In this document: positions 18,474-28,454 of the stretch, in pieces
Layout: each line of letters opens with the position of its first letter
Numbering within the stretch: position 1 is the stretch's first letter
Assembly (NCBI GenBank): GCA_963810905.1
Contig: CAWEPG010000002.1
Location: 806,001 to 870,000 of the forward strand
Length of the DNA: 64,000 bases
Source: CAWBAT01 sp963810905
GTDB lineage: Bacteria; Acidobacteriota; Terriglobia; Versatilivoradales; Versatilivoraceae
Direction: 5' to 3'
The notes under the pieces: model-generated
What the model was told of the DNA's origin: nothing
The model's database searches: none
Seen by the model: the letters and a program-made list of their open reading frames with translations, nothing else
Made by a program: the position numbers and the translations under genes

Positions 18474-20055
18474 GGCCGGCGTTGCGAACCTTGGGAGAAA
18501 CGACCCCGTCAAATTGTTGAAAGTTTTCCTGAAAGAGGCCTGCGAGATAATGGGCCTTCCTGTCGTAGGCAGACTGATCCGTCCAGGTATTTCTCGGACG
18601 AAGAATTTCCCCGGGTACTCCATCGCAATGCTCAGGTACGAGAACGCGGAAAATCGGATCGGCAATCGAAGGAGTTCCATTCAATTTTCCATTGAGCGCC
18701 GCGTGAATCATGGCTCGGGTAAAGGCAATCTTGATCCGATGACCCACCCCGAATTCTCCGCCACTCCATCCTGTATTGACCAGCCAGCAGTTGACGTGGT
18801 GCCTGGCGATCTTTTCTCCTAACAAATCGGCATAGACATTCGGGCGAAGGGCCATAAAAGGAGCGCCAAAACAGGTGCTGAAAGTTGCCGAGGGTTCGTG
18901 ACCCAATCCTTTCTCGGTCCCGGCCACCTTCGCGGTGTATCCTGAGAGGAAATGGTACATCGCTTGGGCTTCCGTAAGCCGCGCAATAGGTGGCAAAACG
19001 CCAAAGGCATCGCAAGTGAGCATCACGATATTTTCGGGATGCCCAGCCACGCTGGGGATTACAGCGTTACGAATGGATGCCAAGGGGTAAGCGGCACGCG
19101 TATTCTCTGTAAGGCTGGAATCATTGAAATCCAATTCCCGGCTTGTCGGATTCAACACCACATTTTCCAGCACGGTGCCAAAACGTTGCGAACACTGATA
19201 GATCTCTGGCTCTGCTTCAGCAGACAACCGAATCACTTTGGCATAGCAACCGCCTTCAAAATTAAAAATGCCCTCATCGCTCCAACCATGTTCATCATCT
19301 CCGATCAATCCGCGATCCGCATCCGCTGAGAGCGTCGTTTTACCCGTCCCCGAAAGCCCGAAGAACAAGGCTACATCTCCTTTTTCTCCAATATTGGCGG
19401 AGCAGTGCATCGAGAGAATCTTGTCTAGCGGGAGCCGGTAATTCATGATCGTAAAGATAGACTTCTTGATCTCTCCGGCATAACTGCTGCCCCCGATGAG
19501 GACTAACTTCTTGGCAAGGTGGACCAGGATAAACGTACCGGTATTGGTCTCGTGCAGGAGTGGATCGGCTTCAAAGCCGGGCACATCGATGACAGTATAC
19601 TCTGGGGGAATGTCGGCATCCTCACCCGATCGGACTCGGAATAGATTACGGGAAAACAGGCTGTGCCAGGCAAGTTCGGTAATGATTCGGACCGGGCGAG
19701 AATGGGGCGGGGATGCCCCGACCCAGCAATCCTGCGCATAGAGTTGCTTTCCATTAACGTAATGGAGAAGATGCTCATATAAAGCATCAAATCGGCTCGG
19801 TTCGAAGGGACAATTAATTTTTCCCCAGTCAACGTGTGGCTCACTAGTCGGTTCCCGAACAATGAATTTGTCGCTAGGAGATCGACCCGTGTGGACACCG
19901 GTGTTGACAACCATTGCTCCGCTCCGGGAAATCATCCCTTCCTCCAGCCGGATGACTTCCTCATAGAGGGCGGCAGTGGACAAGTTCCGCCGAACCTGAT
20001 CGAGCTCAATCTTCCCTTGACCTTTCAGTCCGGGCAATACGAGCGTTTCAGACAT
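18460..20055 (-). CDS. pckA: Phosphoenolpyruvate carboxykinase (ATP)
   Basis: This 531-residue enzyme converts oxaloacetate and ATP to phosphoenolpyruvate, CO2 and ADP, the first committed step of gluconeogenesis. The kinase loop GLSGTGKTTLS, the metal-binding DADRGLIGDDEHGWSD block, the N-terminal NTGVHTGRSPSDKFIV segment and NTGWSGGEFGVGHRI near the C-terminus are all present. Length is normal. It begins only 13 bases after the reconstructed end of hisD, so it may be read from the his transcript. Confidence 0.96.
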   Translation of the reverse strand: MSETLVLPGLKGQGKIELDQVRRNLSTAALYEEVIRLEEGMISRSGAMVVNTGVHTGRSPSDKFIVREPTSEPHVDWGKINCPFEPSRFDALYEHLLHYVNGKQLYAQDCWVGASPPHSRPVRIITELAWHSLFSRNLFRVRSGEDADIPPEYTVIDVPGFEADPLLHETNTGTFILVHLAKKLVLIGGSSYAGEIKKSIFTIMNYRLPLDKILSMHCSANIGEKGDVALFFGLSGTGKTTLSADADRGLIGDDEHGWSDEGIFNFEGGCYAKVIRLSAEAEPEIYQCSQRFGTVLENVVLNPTSRELDFNDSSLTENTRAAYPLASIRNAVIPSVAGHPENIVMLTCDAFGVLPPIARLTEAQAMYHFLSGYTAKVAGTEKGLGHEPSATFSTCFGAPFMALRPNVYADLLGEKIARHHVNCWLVNTGWSGGEFGVGHRIKIAFTRAMIHAALNGKLNGTPSIADPIFRVLVPEHCDGVPGEILRPRNTWTDQSAYDRKAHYLAGLFQENFQQFDGVVSPKVRNAGPNAQ

Positions 20056-20068
20056 AGAAGAGCACCTA

Positions 20069-21354
20069 TTACTTCATCCGGATCGCGACACTTAGCGCGT
20101 GGGCATCAAGCTTTTCAGCCATGGCGAATCTTTCAATCGCAGCATGATTTCTCTCGAGAGCTCTCCGACTATAATCGGATCAAACTGGTTTTCTTGAGAA
20201 AGTCGTAGACTCCGAGCGGAGAAGCATATCGGGCGGTACCCGACGTGGGCAAGACGTGGTTGGTTCCGGCAAAATAGTCTCCTACCGTTTCGCAGGAAAA
20301 AGCGCCAAAAAAGATCGCTCCTGCAGAATGAATTTTCTCCGAAAATGCCTCTGCTCCTTTAAGAAGTAGTTCAAGATGTTCAGGAGCTATGGTATTCACC
20401 ACTTGCGCGACCTGATCCCAATCCGGAATGACCAGGATGGCACCAAAGTTCTTTAAGGATTCGTAAATGATCTCTTTGCGCTTCAAAGTCTTGATCAACT
20501 TCTCAGCGGCAGTTACTACGGATCGAGCATACATTTTGGTTGGGACGATACCAATCGCACACGCATTGTGATCATGCTCGGCCTGCGCCATCAAATCGGC
20601 AGCCACAAATTCTGCCGGAATGGCGTTGTCGGCCACAACGACGACTTCACTGGGGCCGGCGATGGAATCAATGTCGACGACGCCATAAACGAGCCGTTTC
20701 GCTGTGGCAACATAAATATTGCCAGGTCCCACAATCTTATCCACTCTGGCAATCGACTTCGTACCATAGGCCATGGCTGCGATGGCTTGAGCTCCTCCGA
20801 CACCATATACTTCCTTCAGGCCTAACTCCTGAAATACAGCGGCAATCACTGGGTTTTGCCTAAACTGATGGTACGGAGTTGCCACAACGATTCTCTCAAC
20901 TCCGGCAATTTGTGCGGGAATGGCATTCATGAGAACCGTCGACGGATAGGCGGCAGTTCCTCCGGGAACGTAGAGGCCCACGGATCGAAGAGCGGCTAAT
21001 CCGTTGCCCCAAACGAACTCCATCCGACGTTTCAAACTCCCACGATTTCTCTACTTGATGCCGGTGATAACGGCGAATGTTCTTGGCGGCTTGCCGGATG
21101 ACCTTGAGCAATTCTCGATCGGCAGACTTGGCCAGTGAATGGATCTCTCCCTGAGAAATCCTCAAGTTCTTTAAGGCAGTTCCATCATATTTTCGTGTGT
21201 AGTCCAGCAGCGCCTCATCACCCCGCTTCCGAACTTGCTCAATAATCTGGAACACAAGGGGTTGGACCTCAGCGTTGACAGCTACACTGCGAAGGTTGAT
21301 TTTTTTCAAATACCGTGAAAATTTAGGGGTGTTGAAGTCGAAAATTGGAATCAT
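20069..21354 (-). CDS. hisD: Histidinol dehydrogenase, interrupted by two frameshifts
   Basis: HisD oxidises L-histidinol to L-histidine in two NAD-dependent steps and binds zinc. Two frames give the N-terminal part and the core (VGLYVPGGTAAYPSTVLMN, AGPSEVVVVAD, LMAQAEHDHNA, GTNHVLPTSG). Removing one C of a CC pair (plus-strand GG 20994-20995) joins them as RLGQRISALRSVGLY. The core frame then hits TAG after SLIRL; removing one T (plus-strand AA 20173-20174) gives the normal HisD C-terminus IRYSRRALERNHAAIERFA and a stop at 20069. The rebuilt protein has about 427 residues, the usual length. It follows hisG in a histidine-threonine-aromatic gene run. Confidence 0.9.
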
Positions 21355-21435
21355 CGAAAACTCAGACCATTATGCCCCGGTGAAATGGAGCAAAAAGGGG
21401 TTCAGCGGTCATTCTGCCGGTGCTTAGGTAATAAA

Positions 21436-22104
21436 CTATTGGGGCGCTGCAATGGACTTTGAAAGTCTCTCAATGACCTCAGAAATCGCTGCTCGTTTCA
21501 CTTGATAGCTAGCTCGATTAACTACGAGACGGGCAGAGATTTCTGCAATAGTTTCAATGATTTCCAGACCATTGTCCGCCAAAGTACGTCCTGAGGATAC
21601 GAGATCCACAATCCGATCGGACAGGCCCAGCAAGGGTGCAAGTTCCACGCTGCCAGACAAAGTAATAATTTCCACGGGGACCCCGCGCTGGGTGAAGTAT
21701 TCGGTTGTCAATCGAGGATACTTTGTTGCGATTCGGACTGCTGAAAGCGATTTGTAGTCTTCGCGGGCTGTCGCTTTAGGAGCGGCTACAACCATTTTAC
21801 ACCGCCCGATCCGTAAATCGAGAGGCTGGTGGATATCCGCACGCGATTCTAGCAAAACATCACGCCCGGCAATGCCCACATCGGCGACACCATATTCGAC
21901 GTATGTTGGAACATCGACGGGTTTGAGCAAGAAGAAACGGAAACGCCTGTCCGTGTCAGACACCACCAGCTTGCGCGAGTTGATATCCTCTGGAACGAGT
22001 TCAATCCCCGCCTTCAGTAACAATTTCAGTGATTCATCAAAAACGCGGCCTTTGGATAAAGCGACATTTAGAATCTCTTTAGATATCGTCACATCCGTCC
22101 TCAA
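21436..22104 (-). CDS. hisG: ATP phosphoribosyltransferase, short form
   Basis: HisG condenses ATP and PRPP in the first step of histidine synthesis. At 222 residues this is the short form lacking the C-terminal regulatory domain. The N-terminal ALSKGRVFDES, GVADVGIAGRDVL, and the PRPP-loop-containing DLVSSGRTLADNGL are visible. Short HisG needs HisZ as a regulatory partner, and hisZ lies just upstream, which fits. The frame is intact, and the gene ends 81 bases before the hisD start. Confidence 0.95.
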   Translation of the reverse strand: MRTDVTISKEILNVALSKGRVFDESLKLLLKAGIELVPEDINSRKLVVSDTDRRFRFFLLKPVDVPTYVEYGVADVGIAGRDVLLESRADIHQPLDLRIGRCKMVVAAPKATAREDYKSLSAVRIATKYPRLTTEYFTQRGVPVEIITLSGSVELAPLLGLSDRIVDLVSSGRTLADNGLEIIETIAEISARLVVNRASYQVKRAAISEVIERLSKSIAAPQ

Positions 22105-22153
22105 AAAACCATCTCAGATGAATGCAAATTCACCCATGGCCAATGCTATTCCG

Positions 22154-23131
22154 TTACAGCTTTTCTAGCGACATCAGTCGCTCCAAACTGAAAGAGAATC
22201 CCACCGCGGGGTAATCGCAGCCAAAATTCTTGAGCAGCTTGTCGTACCTTCCCCCTCCACCGATTTCAAATCCGAGATTGGGTACATATATCTTGAAAAT
22301 CGTGCCCGTGTAATATTCCATTCCCCGAACCTCGCTGAGGTCAATTGTTATGTATTGATCGATTTTGTGTCTTTTCAATTCCGCATAGATCCCAGCCAGG
22401 TGATCGATGGCCAGATGGGAGCGTTCGTTCGACACTAATTGTCGTGCCGCTTGGATTGTGTCCTGGCCGCCGGTCAAATGGACAAGTGAAAGTAGGATGT
22501 GACGCCTACGGTCCGATAGGTTTAGGCGTTCCAATTCGGTCTGAAGCCCTGCCAAGTCTTTCAGATCGATGAAGTCTCTAATCTTGATCAGGTCCTCTGG
22601 GCTGAACTTGATTCGATCAACGATTCCGGCAAAGTATCCAATTTCCCCCAGGTTAATCTGAAACTTCTTAATTCCTAGATTTCGGAGCGATTCAATGGCA
22701 ACCCGTAAGATCTCCACATCAGAAGCAATTCTTTCTCCTCCGACGTGTTCGACGCCGATCTGAAAGAATTCCCTCTGTCTCCCGCCTCGCGGGGTTTCGT
22801 AACGCAAGACCTCACCGCAGTAGCACAATCTTAATGGCTTCGGCAAGTCGGAGAGACGCGTAGCCACCGTTTTGGCCACCAGTGAGGTAAATTCAGGTCG
22901 TAAAGCAAGAATATTCCCCTCACGATCGATAAAGCGGTAGAGCGTATCCTCCAGTTCCACCCCCATCCCTTTGCTGAAGACGTCGTAATAATCGAAAATC
23001 GGGGGAATGATTTCTTCATATTTCCATTTTTCAAATACAGAGAAAATGGCTCGTTCGATCTGGCGGCGCCGTCTGGCCGCTTTTCCAAACAAGACCTGCG
23101 TTCCTAGGGGGATCTGTGTCAGTGTTTTCAT
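22154..23131 (-). CDS. hisZ: ATP phosphoribosyltransferase regulatory subunit
   Basis: HisZ is a catalytically inactive paralogue of histidyl-tRNA synthetase that forms a hetero-octamer with short HisG and confers histidine feedback control. The protein (325 residues) has the class II synthetase-like catalytic core with LRPEFTSLVAKTVATR, LCYCGEVLRYE and REFFQIGVEHVGG, and the late MEYYTGTIFKIY and GGGGRYDKLL blocks. It lacks an anticodon-binding domain, which argues against true HisS. Its ATG overlaps the thrB stop by 4 bases, and hisG follows 49 bases downstream. Confidence 0.9.
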   Translation of the reverse strand: MKTLTQIPLGTQVLFGKAARRRRQIERAIFSVFEKWKYEEIIPPIFDYYDVFSKGMGVELEDTLYRFIDREGNILALRPEFTSLVAKTVATRLSDLPKPLRLCYCGEVLRYETPRGGRQREFFQIGVEHVGGERIASDVEILRVAIESLRNLGIKKFQINLGEIGYFAGIVDRIKFSPEDLIKIRDFIDLKDLAGLQTELERLNLSDRRRHILLSLVHLTGGQDTIQAARQLVSNERSHLAIDHLAGIYAELKRHKIDQYITIDLSEVRGMEYYTGTIFKIYVPNLGFEIGGGGRYDKLLKNFGCDYPAVGFSFSLERLMSLEKL

Positions 23132-24042
23132 GAAATCACTCGACCCTGATTATCTACCAGCAGATCAAATCGTCGGCAGCGTATCCCGTGCTTTCCAAAG
23201 ATCTGGGCGATCCGCTGATAAATTGCTTCGAAGTTATTTTCCGCAAAAACCAGCACGCTCGGGCCTGCGCCGCTTAAACAAACTGCAATCAATCCCGGTA
23301 TGGACTCCTCATTAAGGGCTAGGACCTCGCTGAAGCCTGGGATCAACGGAGCCCGATAAGGCTGATGCACCTTGTCCAGCAAACTTTCCTTTAACAGAGA
23401 GAACTCTTTTTTGAGGAAAGCTGCTACCGTCAAGGCGCTTCGTTGGATGTTGAAGACAGCGTCTTGCAAGGCAAGTTCTTTCGGAATGGCGGCTCTTGCC
23501 TTTTCTGTTTGGAGATGAAATTCCGGAACGGTCAAAAGTATTTTTAATGGGTCGAGCATCACAGATCGCGAAAAGGTGACCTGTCCATCGGCTCCGACGC
23601 AACTGACGGTAAAGCCCCCATAACGGGCAGCCGTGATATTATCGGGATGGTTTTCAAATTCAAAGGCATAACGAAAGAATTTCTCAGTTGTCAAATCTTT
23701 CCCTGTAACCGCTTCAAAGCAACTGATCCCCGCGACAATGGCTGCTGCGCTGCTACCCAGGCCTCGAGCAATGGGAATCTGATTGGAAACGTGAAAGCGC
23801 AGCGGCGGTCGAGACTTTCTTTCAATTTCGAAGACTCTCCGCATTACGCTGGCAATCAAATTCTCTGCACCTGTTGGCAAGTCTGCAGCACCCTCTCCAT
23901 CCATCGTGAAGGACAAATCTGGGCCGCGAGATTCTTCAATCTCCACCTTAAGGTAAAGTTGTAACGCCAAGCCAAGGGTGTCAAAACCGGCACCCAAATT
24001 CGTTGTGCTGGCAGGAACTTGAATGGTCATCTTAGGGATCAT
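23128..24042 (-). CDS. thrB: Homoserine kinase
   Basis: This 304-residue GHMP-family kinase phosphorylates L-homoserine for threonine synthesis. The N-terminal PASTTNLGAGFDTLG, the ATP-binding loop PIARGLGSSAAAIVAG and the C-terminal CLSGAGPSVLVF are the three GHMP motifs, with the spacing usual for ThrB. The gene overlaps hisZ by 4 bases (ATGA), so the two are translationally coupled, and lies 131 bases after aroDE. Linkage of threonine and histidine genes suggests a shared amino-acid operon. Confidence 0.94.
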   Translation of the reverse strand: MIPKMTIQVPASTTNLGAGFDTLGLALQLYLKVEIEESRGPDLSFTMDGEGAADLPTGAENLIASVMRRVFEIERKSRPPLRFHVSNQIPIARGLGSSAAAIVAGISCFEAVTGKDLTTEKFFRYAFEFENHPDNITAARYGGFTVSCVGADGQVTFSRSVMLDPLKILLTVPEFHLQTEKARAAIPKELALQDAVFNIQRSALTVAAFLKKEFSLLKESLLDKVHQPYRAPLIPGFSEVLALNEESIPGLIAVCLSGAGPSVLVFAENNFEAIYQRIAQIFGKHGIRCRRFDLLVDNQGRVIS

Positions 24043-24173
24043 GTCATTAACTCGTTGAGCCCTGCTGGCAAGGACCTGAATTCAAGGTGGGAGGGGGTGG
24101 CCATGTTCGATGGGCATTTGCCTGGGCCCAAGATCTATGGGCATTCCGAATGTCCCAAATCATCCAGTCCCAT

Positions 24174-25682
24174 TTACTCCCTGCGCAACCTCGCCAGAGC
24201 CACTTCCCTCATGACTTCGAGAGAGGCCTCTTGACCAGTCCATAAGAAAAATTGACGAGCGGCCTGCCCTAGAAACATCTCGAGTCCGCTAATGCCCGTG
24301 GCTCGGCCTTTGGCTTCCTGAAGCAACCGCGTTTCCAAGGGATTGTAGACCATATCAAATACATAACGGTAACGAATTGCTTCCTTGGGAACTGGAGTTT
24401 CCCCCTCTTTGGGAGACATTCCAACGGAGGTAGCGTTGATCAATATGTCTCCCTCGTAATTGGAGGCCTCGCTCAGTCGATCAAAAGAAAAACCAAACTC
24501 ATTGGCAAAAACTCGCGCCTTTTCTAGGTCGCGGGCCAACACGTTCACTTGACAATGAAATTGCTGCAGAACAACCGCCGCTGCTCGAGCAGCCCCACCC
24601 GTACCTAGCAATGTGGCACGCCTGATGCCTTCATCCAGAGGCTTTCGTATGGCTCTTAAGACGCCGGCGAGGTCCGTATTATAAGCTTCAACGTGGTCCT
24701 CTCGAATCACCAAGGTATTCGCAGCTCCAGTCGCTCGAACGGTTTCATCTTGAAAGTCCGTGTACTTTAGGATCGAAACCTTGTGGGGAATCGTAACGCT
24801 CAGCCCAGAGAACGATTTCAATTTGCCAGAAAGATCGCTTAAATCGGGGACGGCCAAGGGAAGATAACGGGCATTCATCCCGAAGTTTTGAAAACAAGCG
24901 TTATGAAGATGTGGGGACAAAGAGTGTCGAATGGGATACCCAATGACTCCATAGATCTTCGTATCCGGCTGGATCTCATTGATCCTGTAGAGCTCGGCAA
25001 GATCTCTAGCTGTTAATTGGCCCGGCGCGCTCTCCCTTCCTTTCTCAGAGGAGGCGTAAGTCAAAAGGGATCCACGACTTGGGCCTATGATCCGAGAATA
25101 TTCGCCGATCTCCCCCATGGCAATTAAAATTAGGCCTGTATGGGCGGGTCTGGGGTAATCCATGAGATCTAACAGCCGAAAATTGTCCGCGAAATTGGAG
25201 GCCTTGGTTGCAATCTTCGCTACATCCGGGTTAGAAGCCCATAGCCGGCTGAAGACAGAACTTAGGTCGGCGGGAGTTTTTTGAAAGTCATGATAGGAAA
25301 CAATCCAGCGGGATTGCCCGGTTCTAAGAGATTCCAAGCTTCCCTTAAGAAAATTCTCAACAGTCTCAATCTCCAGATCAAAATAAGCGGCCCCACAATT
25401 GAGGATGGATTTCAAAACCCCGATCTGCTCTGCCTCGGTTCCTTCATACTCTCCACCGTTAACTTTGCGGCGGAAAGTCAAGATGACTGGATTTCCAGCA
25501 AGTTTAATCCATTTCCCAAGTCGAGTTAATGTAATCTGATGAACGGGCAGGTAATCGAGCCGAATCTCGATAAAGCCTGGTGGAGTTTCTAATCGTTGGA
25601 GGGCAGCTTCCAAAGCTGTTTCGTCTCTTTCACAAACAACGACACAGATAGGGTTCCTGTTATCCCTTGAATTTATTGCCAT
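24174..25682 (-). CDS. aroDE: Bifunctional 3-dehydroquinate dehydratase/shikimate dehydrogenase
   Basis: This 502-residue fusion covers steps three and four of the shikimate pathway. The type I dehydroquinase domain fills about residues 1-225, with the catalytic His in IVSYHDFQKTP and the Schiff-base Lys in DVAKIATK. Shikimate dehydrogenase follows from about 240 (YGVIGYPIRHSLSPHLHN), with substrate Lys in VTIPHK, the NTD motif and the NADP loop LLGTGGAARAA. The end ISGLEMFLGQAARQFFLWTG is typical AroE. Such fusions are familiar from plants and Chlamydia and occur in scattered bacteria. It heads the minus-strand amino-acid gene run. Confidence 0.94.
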   Translation of the reverse strand: MAINSRDNRNPICVVVCERDETALEAALQRLETPPGFIEIRLDYLPVHQITLTRLGKWIKLAGNPVILTFRRKVNGGEYEGTEAEQIGVLKSILNCGAAYFDLEIETVENFLKGSLESLRTGQSRWIVSYHDFQKTPADLSSVFSRLWASNPDVAKIATKASNFADNFRLLDLMDYPRPAHTGLILIAMGEIGEYSRIIGPSRGSLLTYASSEKGRESAPGQLTARDLAELYRINEIQPDTKIYGVIGYPIRHSLSPHLHNACFQNFGMNARYLPLAVPDLSDLSGKLKSFSGLSVTIPHKVSILKYTDFQDETVRATGAANTLVIREDHVEAYNTDLAGVLRAIRKPLDEGIRRATLLGTGGAARAAAVVLQQFHCQVNVLARDLEKARVFANEFGFSFDRLSEASNYEGDILINATSVGMSPKEGETPVPKEAIRYRYVFDMVYNPLETRLLQEAKGRATGISGLEMFLGQAARQFFLWTGQEASLEVMREVALARLRRE

Positions 25683-25962
25683 TTAGCTGATTGAATCTGA
25701 AGGACTAAAGTTTAAAGGGATGTCTTCCTTATTCCGATAAACAAAGTGAAGCAAAAGCGGAAGTCTAGCACAAGCGGCCAAAGGCGCAAAGATGGTTAGC
25801 TGCTTGACAAATTCCAAAGCCATTTGTTAGCGTCGTGAATACATGGTGCTTCAGAATCAATAGCTTCCGGTATTTGCAAGGAAGGGTGCTCTTATTGATG
25901 GGAAATTGGGGAATTCCTGGAAAAATCGTCAAAATGATTCTAAAAGAAGTTCGAGGTGACGT
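25683..25962. other. Divergent intergenic region, likely promoters
   Basis: These 280 bases lie between divergently transcribed aroDE and the LysM gene and must hold promoters for both. AT-rich stretches occur near 25845-25940, and GAGGTG lies shortly before the GTG start at 25963. No operator or attenuator hairpin stands out. Confidence 0.4.
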
Positions 25963-27245
25963 GTGGTGAAAATTAAATATTCAAAACACCTGTCGATTTC
26001 GCTGAATTTGTTATTGATGGCCTCCTTTCTCTACTCGGAGACGAAGCCGGTAGAGAAGTCATATCCTACTCAAGGTTCCCCTCCCCGGAAATTGGAGCAA
26101 GGACAGAATGGTCACTGGACTGCGAATGCATCGGCTGGGAAAACTGAGGGCTACGAAATTCACACTGTGAAGTCTGGGGACACACTTTGGGCCATTACCC
26201 AAGAATATCTTAAAGACCCGTTTCTCTGGCCTCAAGTATGGGAAGTGAATCCCAATGTGGCTAATCCCCATTGGATTTATCCTGGCGATGAGATTCTGAT
26301 TAAGAAGAAAATTATGGTCATGGCACCCGCCGTACCTGCACCCCCAGAACAACCCGTGGCTCAACCGGCACCTGCAACTGTCCAAAATACTGAATCGCCA
26401 GCTGGCGACTTCACCCGCTCCAGCATCAGCGCCTGCTCCGGCAGACTCTCAGCCAGCCCTTATACCGGCTGCCGCTCGGCCGGCCCCGCCTCCAGTTGCG
26501 CTGTATACGGATTTGTACTGTTCGGGATTTTTTTCAGGAGAGAAGCTCAGTCCTCATCGCGGCAGTGATCGGAGGCGAAGGGTCTGAACACCAAGCCTTA
26601 TTCAGCGACCAGGATATTATCTTCCTCAGCAAGGGTACAATCGCTGGAATCAAACCAGGGGACGAATTACAGATCGTGCGGCAGGATAATTCTTTCGGGA
26701 AATGGGGATCGCAATTCAATCCCGCCAAATCGAAATCCAAATATGGCTACTATTACATTGACGTCGGCAGAGTGCGGGTTCTGTTTGCCCAGGAAAATTC
26801 AGCCACCGCTCGGGTGATTTTTGCATGCAGTGAAATTAGCGTGGATGATCAGGCAGTACCTGCAGAAGACCGCATCTCCCCACCTCGGCGTGAAGCAGTC
26901 GCCTTCGACAGATTTGCTCCACCGAGTGGCAAAACGCACGGCCAAATTTTCATGACCAAAGAGTTTTTGACTGAAGTCGGGGATGGCCATGTGGTGTTCG
27001 TGGATCTGGGGCACAAAGAGAATGTCCAGGTAGGCGACTACTTGCGCATTTCGCGGCCTTTTACCAAGAAGAATATGAGTCTATTCAATATTGATGACTA
27101 TCGAAAGCATCGGGAATCTTTTGCAGAAGTTCGAAAGGTCGTCGGCGAAGCAGTGGTGTTGCGCGTAGATGAGAAGACTTCGACTTGTCTGGTAACCTAT
27201 AGCGCCGAGGATATAACTCTTGGGGATGACGTGGAGTTGGAATAG
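25963..27245 (+). CDS. LysM-domain secreted protein, interrupted by two frameshifts
   Basis: This reconstructed protein has about 426 residues. A signal peptide is followed by a LysM domain (about 65-115: HTVKSGDTLWAITQEYL, WPQVWEVNP, WIYPGDEILI), which binds peptidoglycan. After it comes a Pro/Ala-rich linker, readable only in a second frame (shift at about 26392-26410), then the C-terminal domain in a third frame (26496-27245). Removing one T from a run of seven at 26528-26534 gives the smooth join CSGFFQERSSVLIAAVIGG. The C-terminal domain looks like a beta-rich region with two similar segments (SKGTIAGIKPGDELQIV and GHKENVQVGDYLRIS). It is probably a periplasmic cell-wall protein. Confidence 0.8.
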
Positions 27246-27301
27246 GTCGGACGTCGATCCGTTTGTTTTCTGTATCCCTTAGAACAGAGAAACACGAGGA
27301 C

Positions 27302-27847
27302 CTAATTCTCCGCGAACACGAAGGCTCTAAACAGCAAAATCTCCGCCCCTCTTCGCCAGGCATCTAAGGGCAATCCCGCTTTTCGACAGGTCTGAGCGAG
27401 AAACGTTTCCGGATCCCAATGATTTTCCGTGGCAACCTGGGGTAATAATAGTCCACGCCGTCCTTCTTGGCTGATGATCAGCCCATGAATTCCCAATTCA
27501 ATTTGACTGAGGTCTCTCAGGGGTTCCGGGGTAGAAAGCACCGAGATCTCGATCCTAATCTCCTCTAATTCAGAAGGGGTAACGGGATTAAATCGGGGGT
27601 CTGACGTCGCTGCTGAGGCAGCGCACTGTTGAACCGTTTCGAAGAGCGGTCTAGTCGGGGTGATGATGCCAATACAGCCGCGTAGCTTCTCGCCATTGTG
27701 GAGTGTGACGAAAACTCCCGATCGCATCTGCAATTCAGGATTTTTGGAAATCTGAATATTCTTTTTCCCGGTTTGGAGGAAGTCTTGGACGGACCGCCGC
27801 GCCAAGGTCAAGATTTCCCTCTGTGCAGATTCAGTGAGTAGGGACAT
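27302..27847 (-). CDS. amrA: AMMECR1 domain protein
   Basis: This 181-residue AMMECR1-domain protein is equivalent to AmmA/AmrA of the AmmeMemoRadiSam group. The signature LRGCIGIITP is present, with the later SDPRFNPVTPSEL and GLIISQEGRRGLLLPQVA and the Cys in FLAQTCRKAGLP. Biochemical function is unknown; in other genomes it is linked to a Memo-like protein and a radical SAM enzyme, neither of which is in this window. Its start overlaps the end of pgsA by 17 bases, suggesting co-translation. Confidence 0.88.
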   Translation of the reverse strand: MSLLTESAQREILTLARRSVQDFLQTGKKNIQISKNPELQMRSGVFVTLHNGEKLRGCIGIITPTRPLFETVQQCAASAATSDPRFNPVTPSELEEIRIEISVLSTPEPLRDLSQIELGIHGLIISQEGRRGLLLPQVATENHWDPETFLAQTCRKAGLPLDAWRRGAEILLFRAFVFAEN

Positions 27848-28454
27848 CCCGTTGCCTCTTCTTGAGGACGATCAGTCTCCTCCTCTGGCGGGCTTTCACA
27901 CGATCATCCACCTTCTTCCAAAACCGTCGGAAGTAATCGACTGCAGAGATCAAAGCAATAATGACAACCAGCCAGAGCGCCAGTTTGCTAAACAAAATGA
28001 GCCAATGAAATACGTTCTGTAAAATGGTCAAGGTAATAGCCACAACCTGTGTCACCATCTTCATCTTCCCAAGGTCTGACGCATCAATCGTAAATCCTTG
28101 CGAAGCTGCAATGCTGCGCAGGCCGGAAACTGCAAACTCTCGACCGATGATGATCACCACCATCCAGGCGGGAACCCATTTTAATTCCACTAGCGAAATG
28201 AAGGCAGCGGAGATGAGAAGTTTATCAGCCACCGGGTCGAGCAGCATGCCCAGGGTACTTACCTGTTGTCTCTTCCTGGCAAGGTATCCATCAAAATAAT
28301 CGGTAATCGAAGCGATTAGAAAAATCAGGGTGGCAAGGTAGATGGATAAGCCGACCACTTCACGAGCAGGATTGTAGACCCGGGTCAGCAAAACCACGAC
28401 CAGTAAAGGGACTGCAAAAATGCGAGAAATCGTCAAAAAATTTGGGAGGTTCAT
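27831..28454 (-). CDS. pgsA: CDP-diacylglycerol--glycerol-3-phosphate 3-phosphatidyltransferase
   Basis: This 207-residue inner-membrane enzyme transfers a phosphatidyl group to glycerol-3-phosphate, making the phosphatidylglycerol precursor. The CDP-alcohol phosphotransferase motif DGX2ARX8GX3DX3D is seen as DGYLARKRQQVSTLGMLLD with PVAD following, and the N-terminal NLPNFLTISRI is typical PgsA. About five membrane segments are visible. The start codon shares one base with the stop of the upstream nucleotide-sugar dehydrogenase (TAATG), and the end overlaps the AMMECR1 gene, so all three form one transcription unit. Confidence 0.92.
   Translation of the reverse strand: MNLPNFLTISRIFAVPLLVVVLLTRVYNPAREVVGLSIYLATLIFLIASITDYFDGYLARKRQQVSTLGMLLDPVADKLLISAAFISLVELKWVPAWMVVIIIGREFAVSGLRSIAASQGFTIDASDLGKMKMVTQVVAITLTILQNVFHWLILFSKLALWLVVIIALISAVDYFRRFWKKVDDRVKARQRRRLIVLKKRQRDVPTH

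Noticed and set aside
22154..23131. Histidyl-tRNA synthetase
   Set aside because: The anticodon-binding domain is missing and short hisG is adjacent, so HisZ is the better call.
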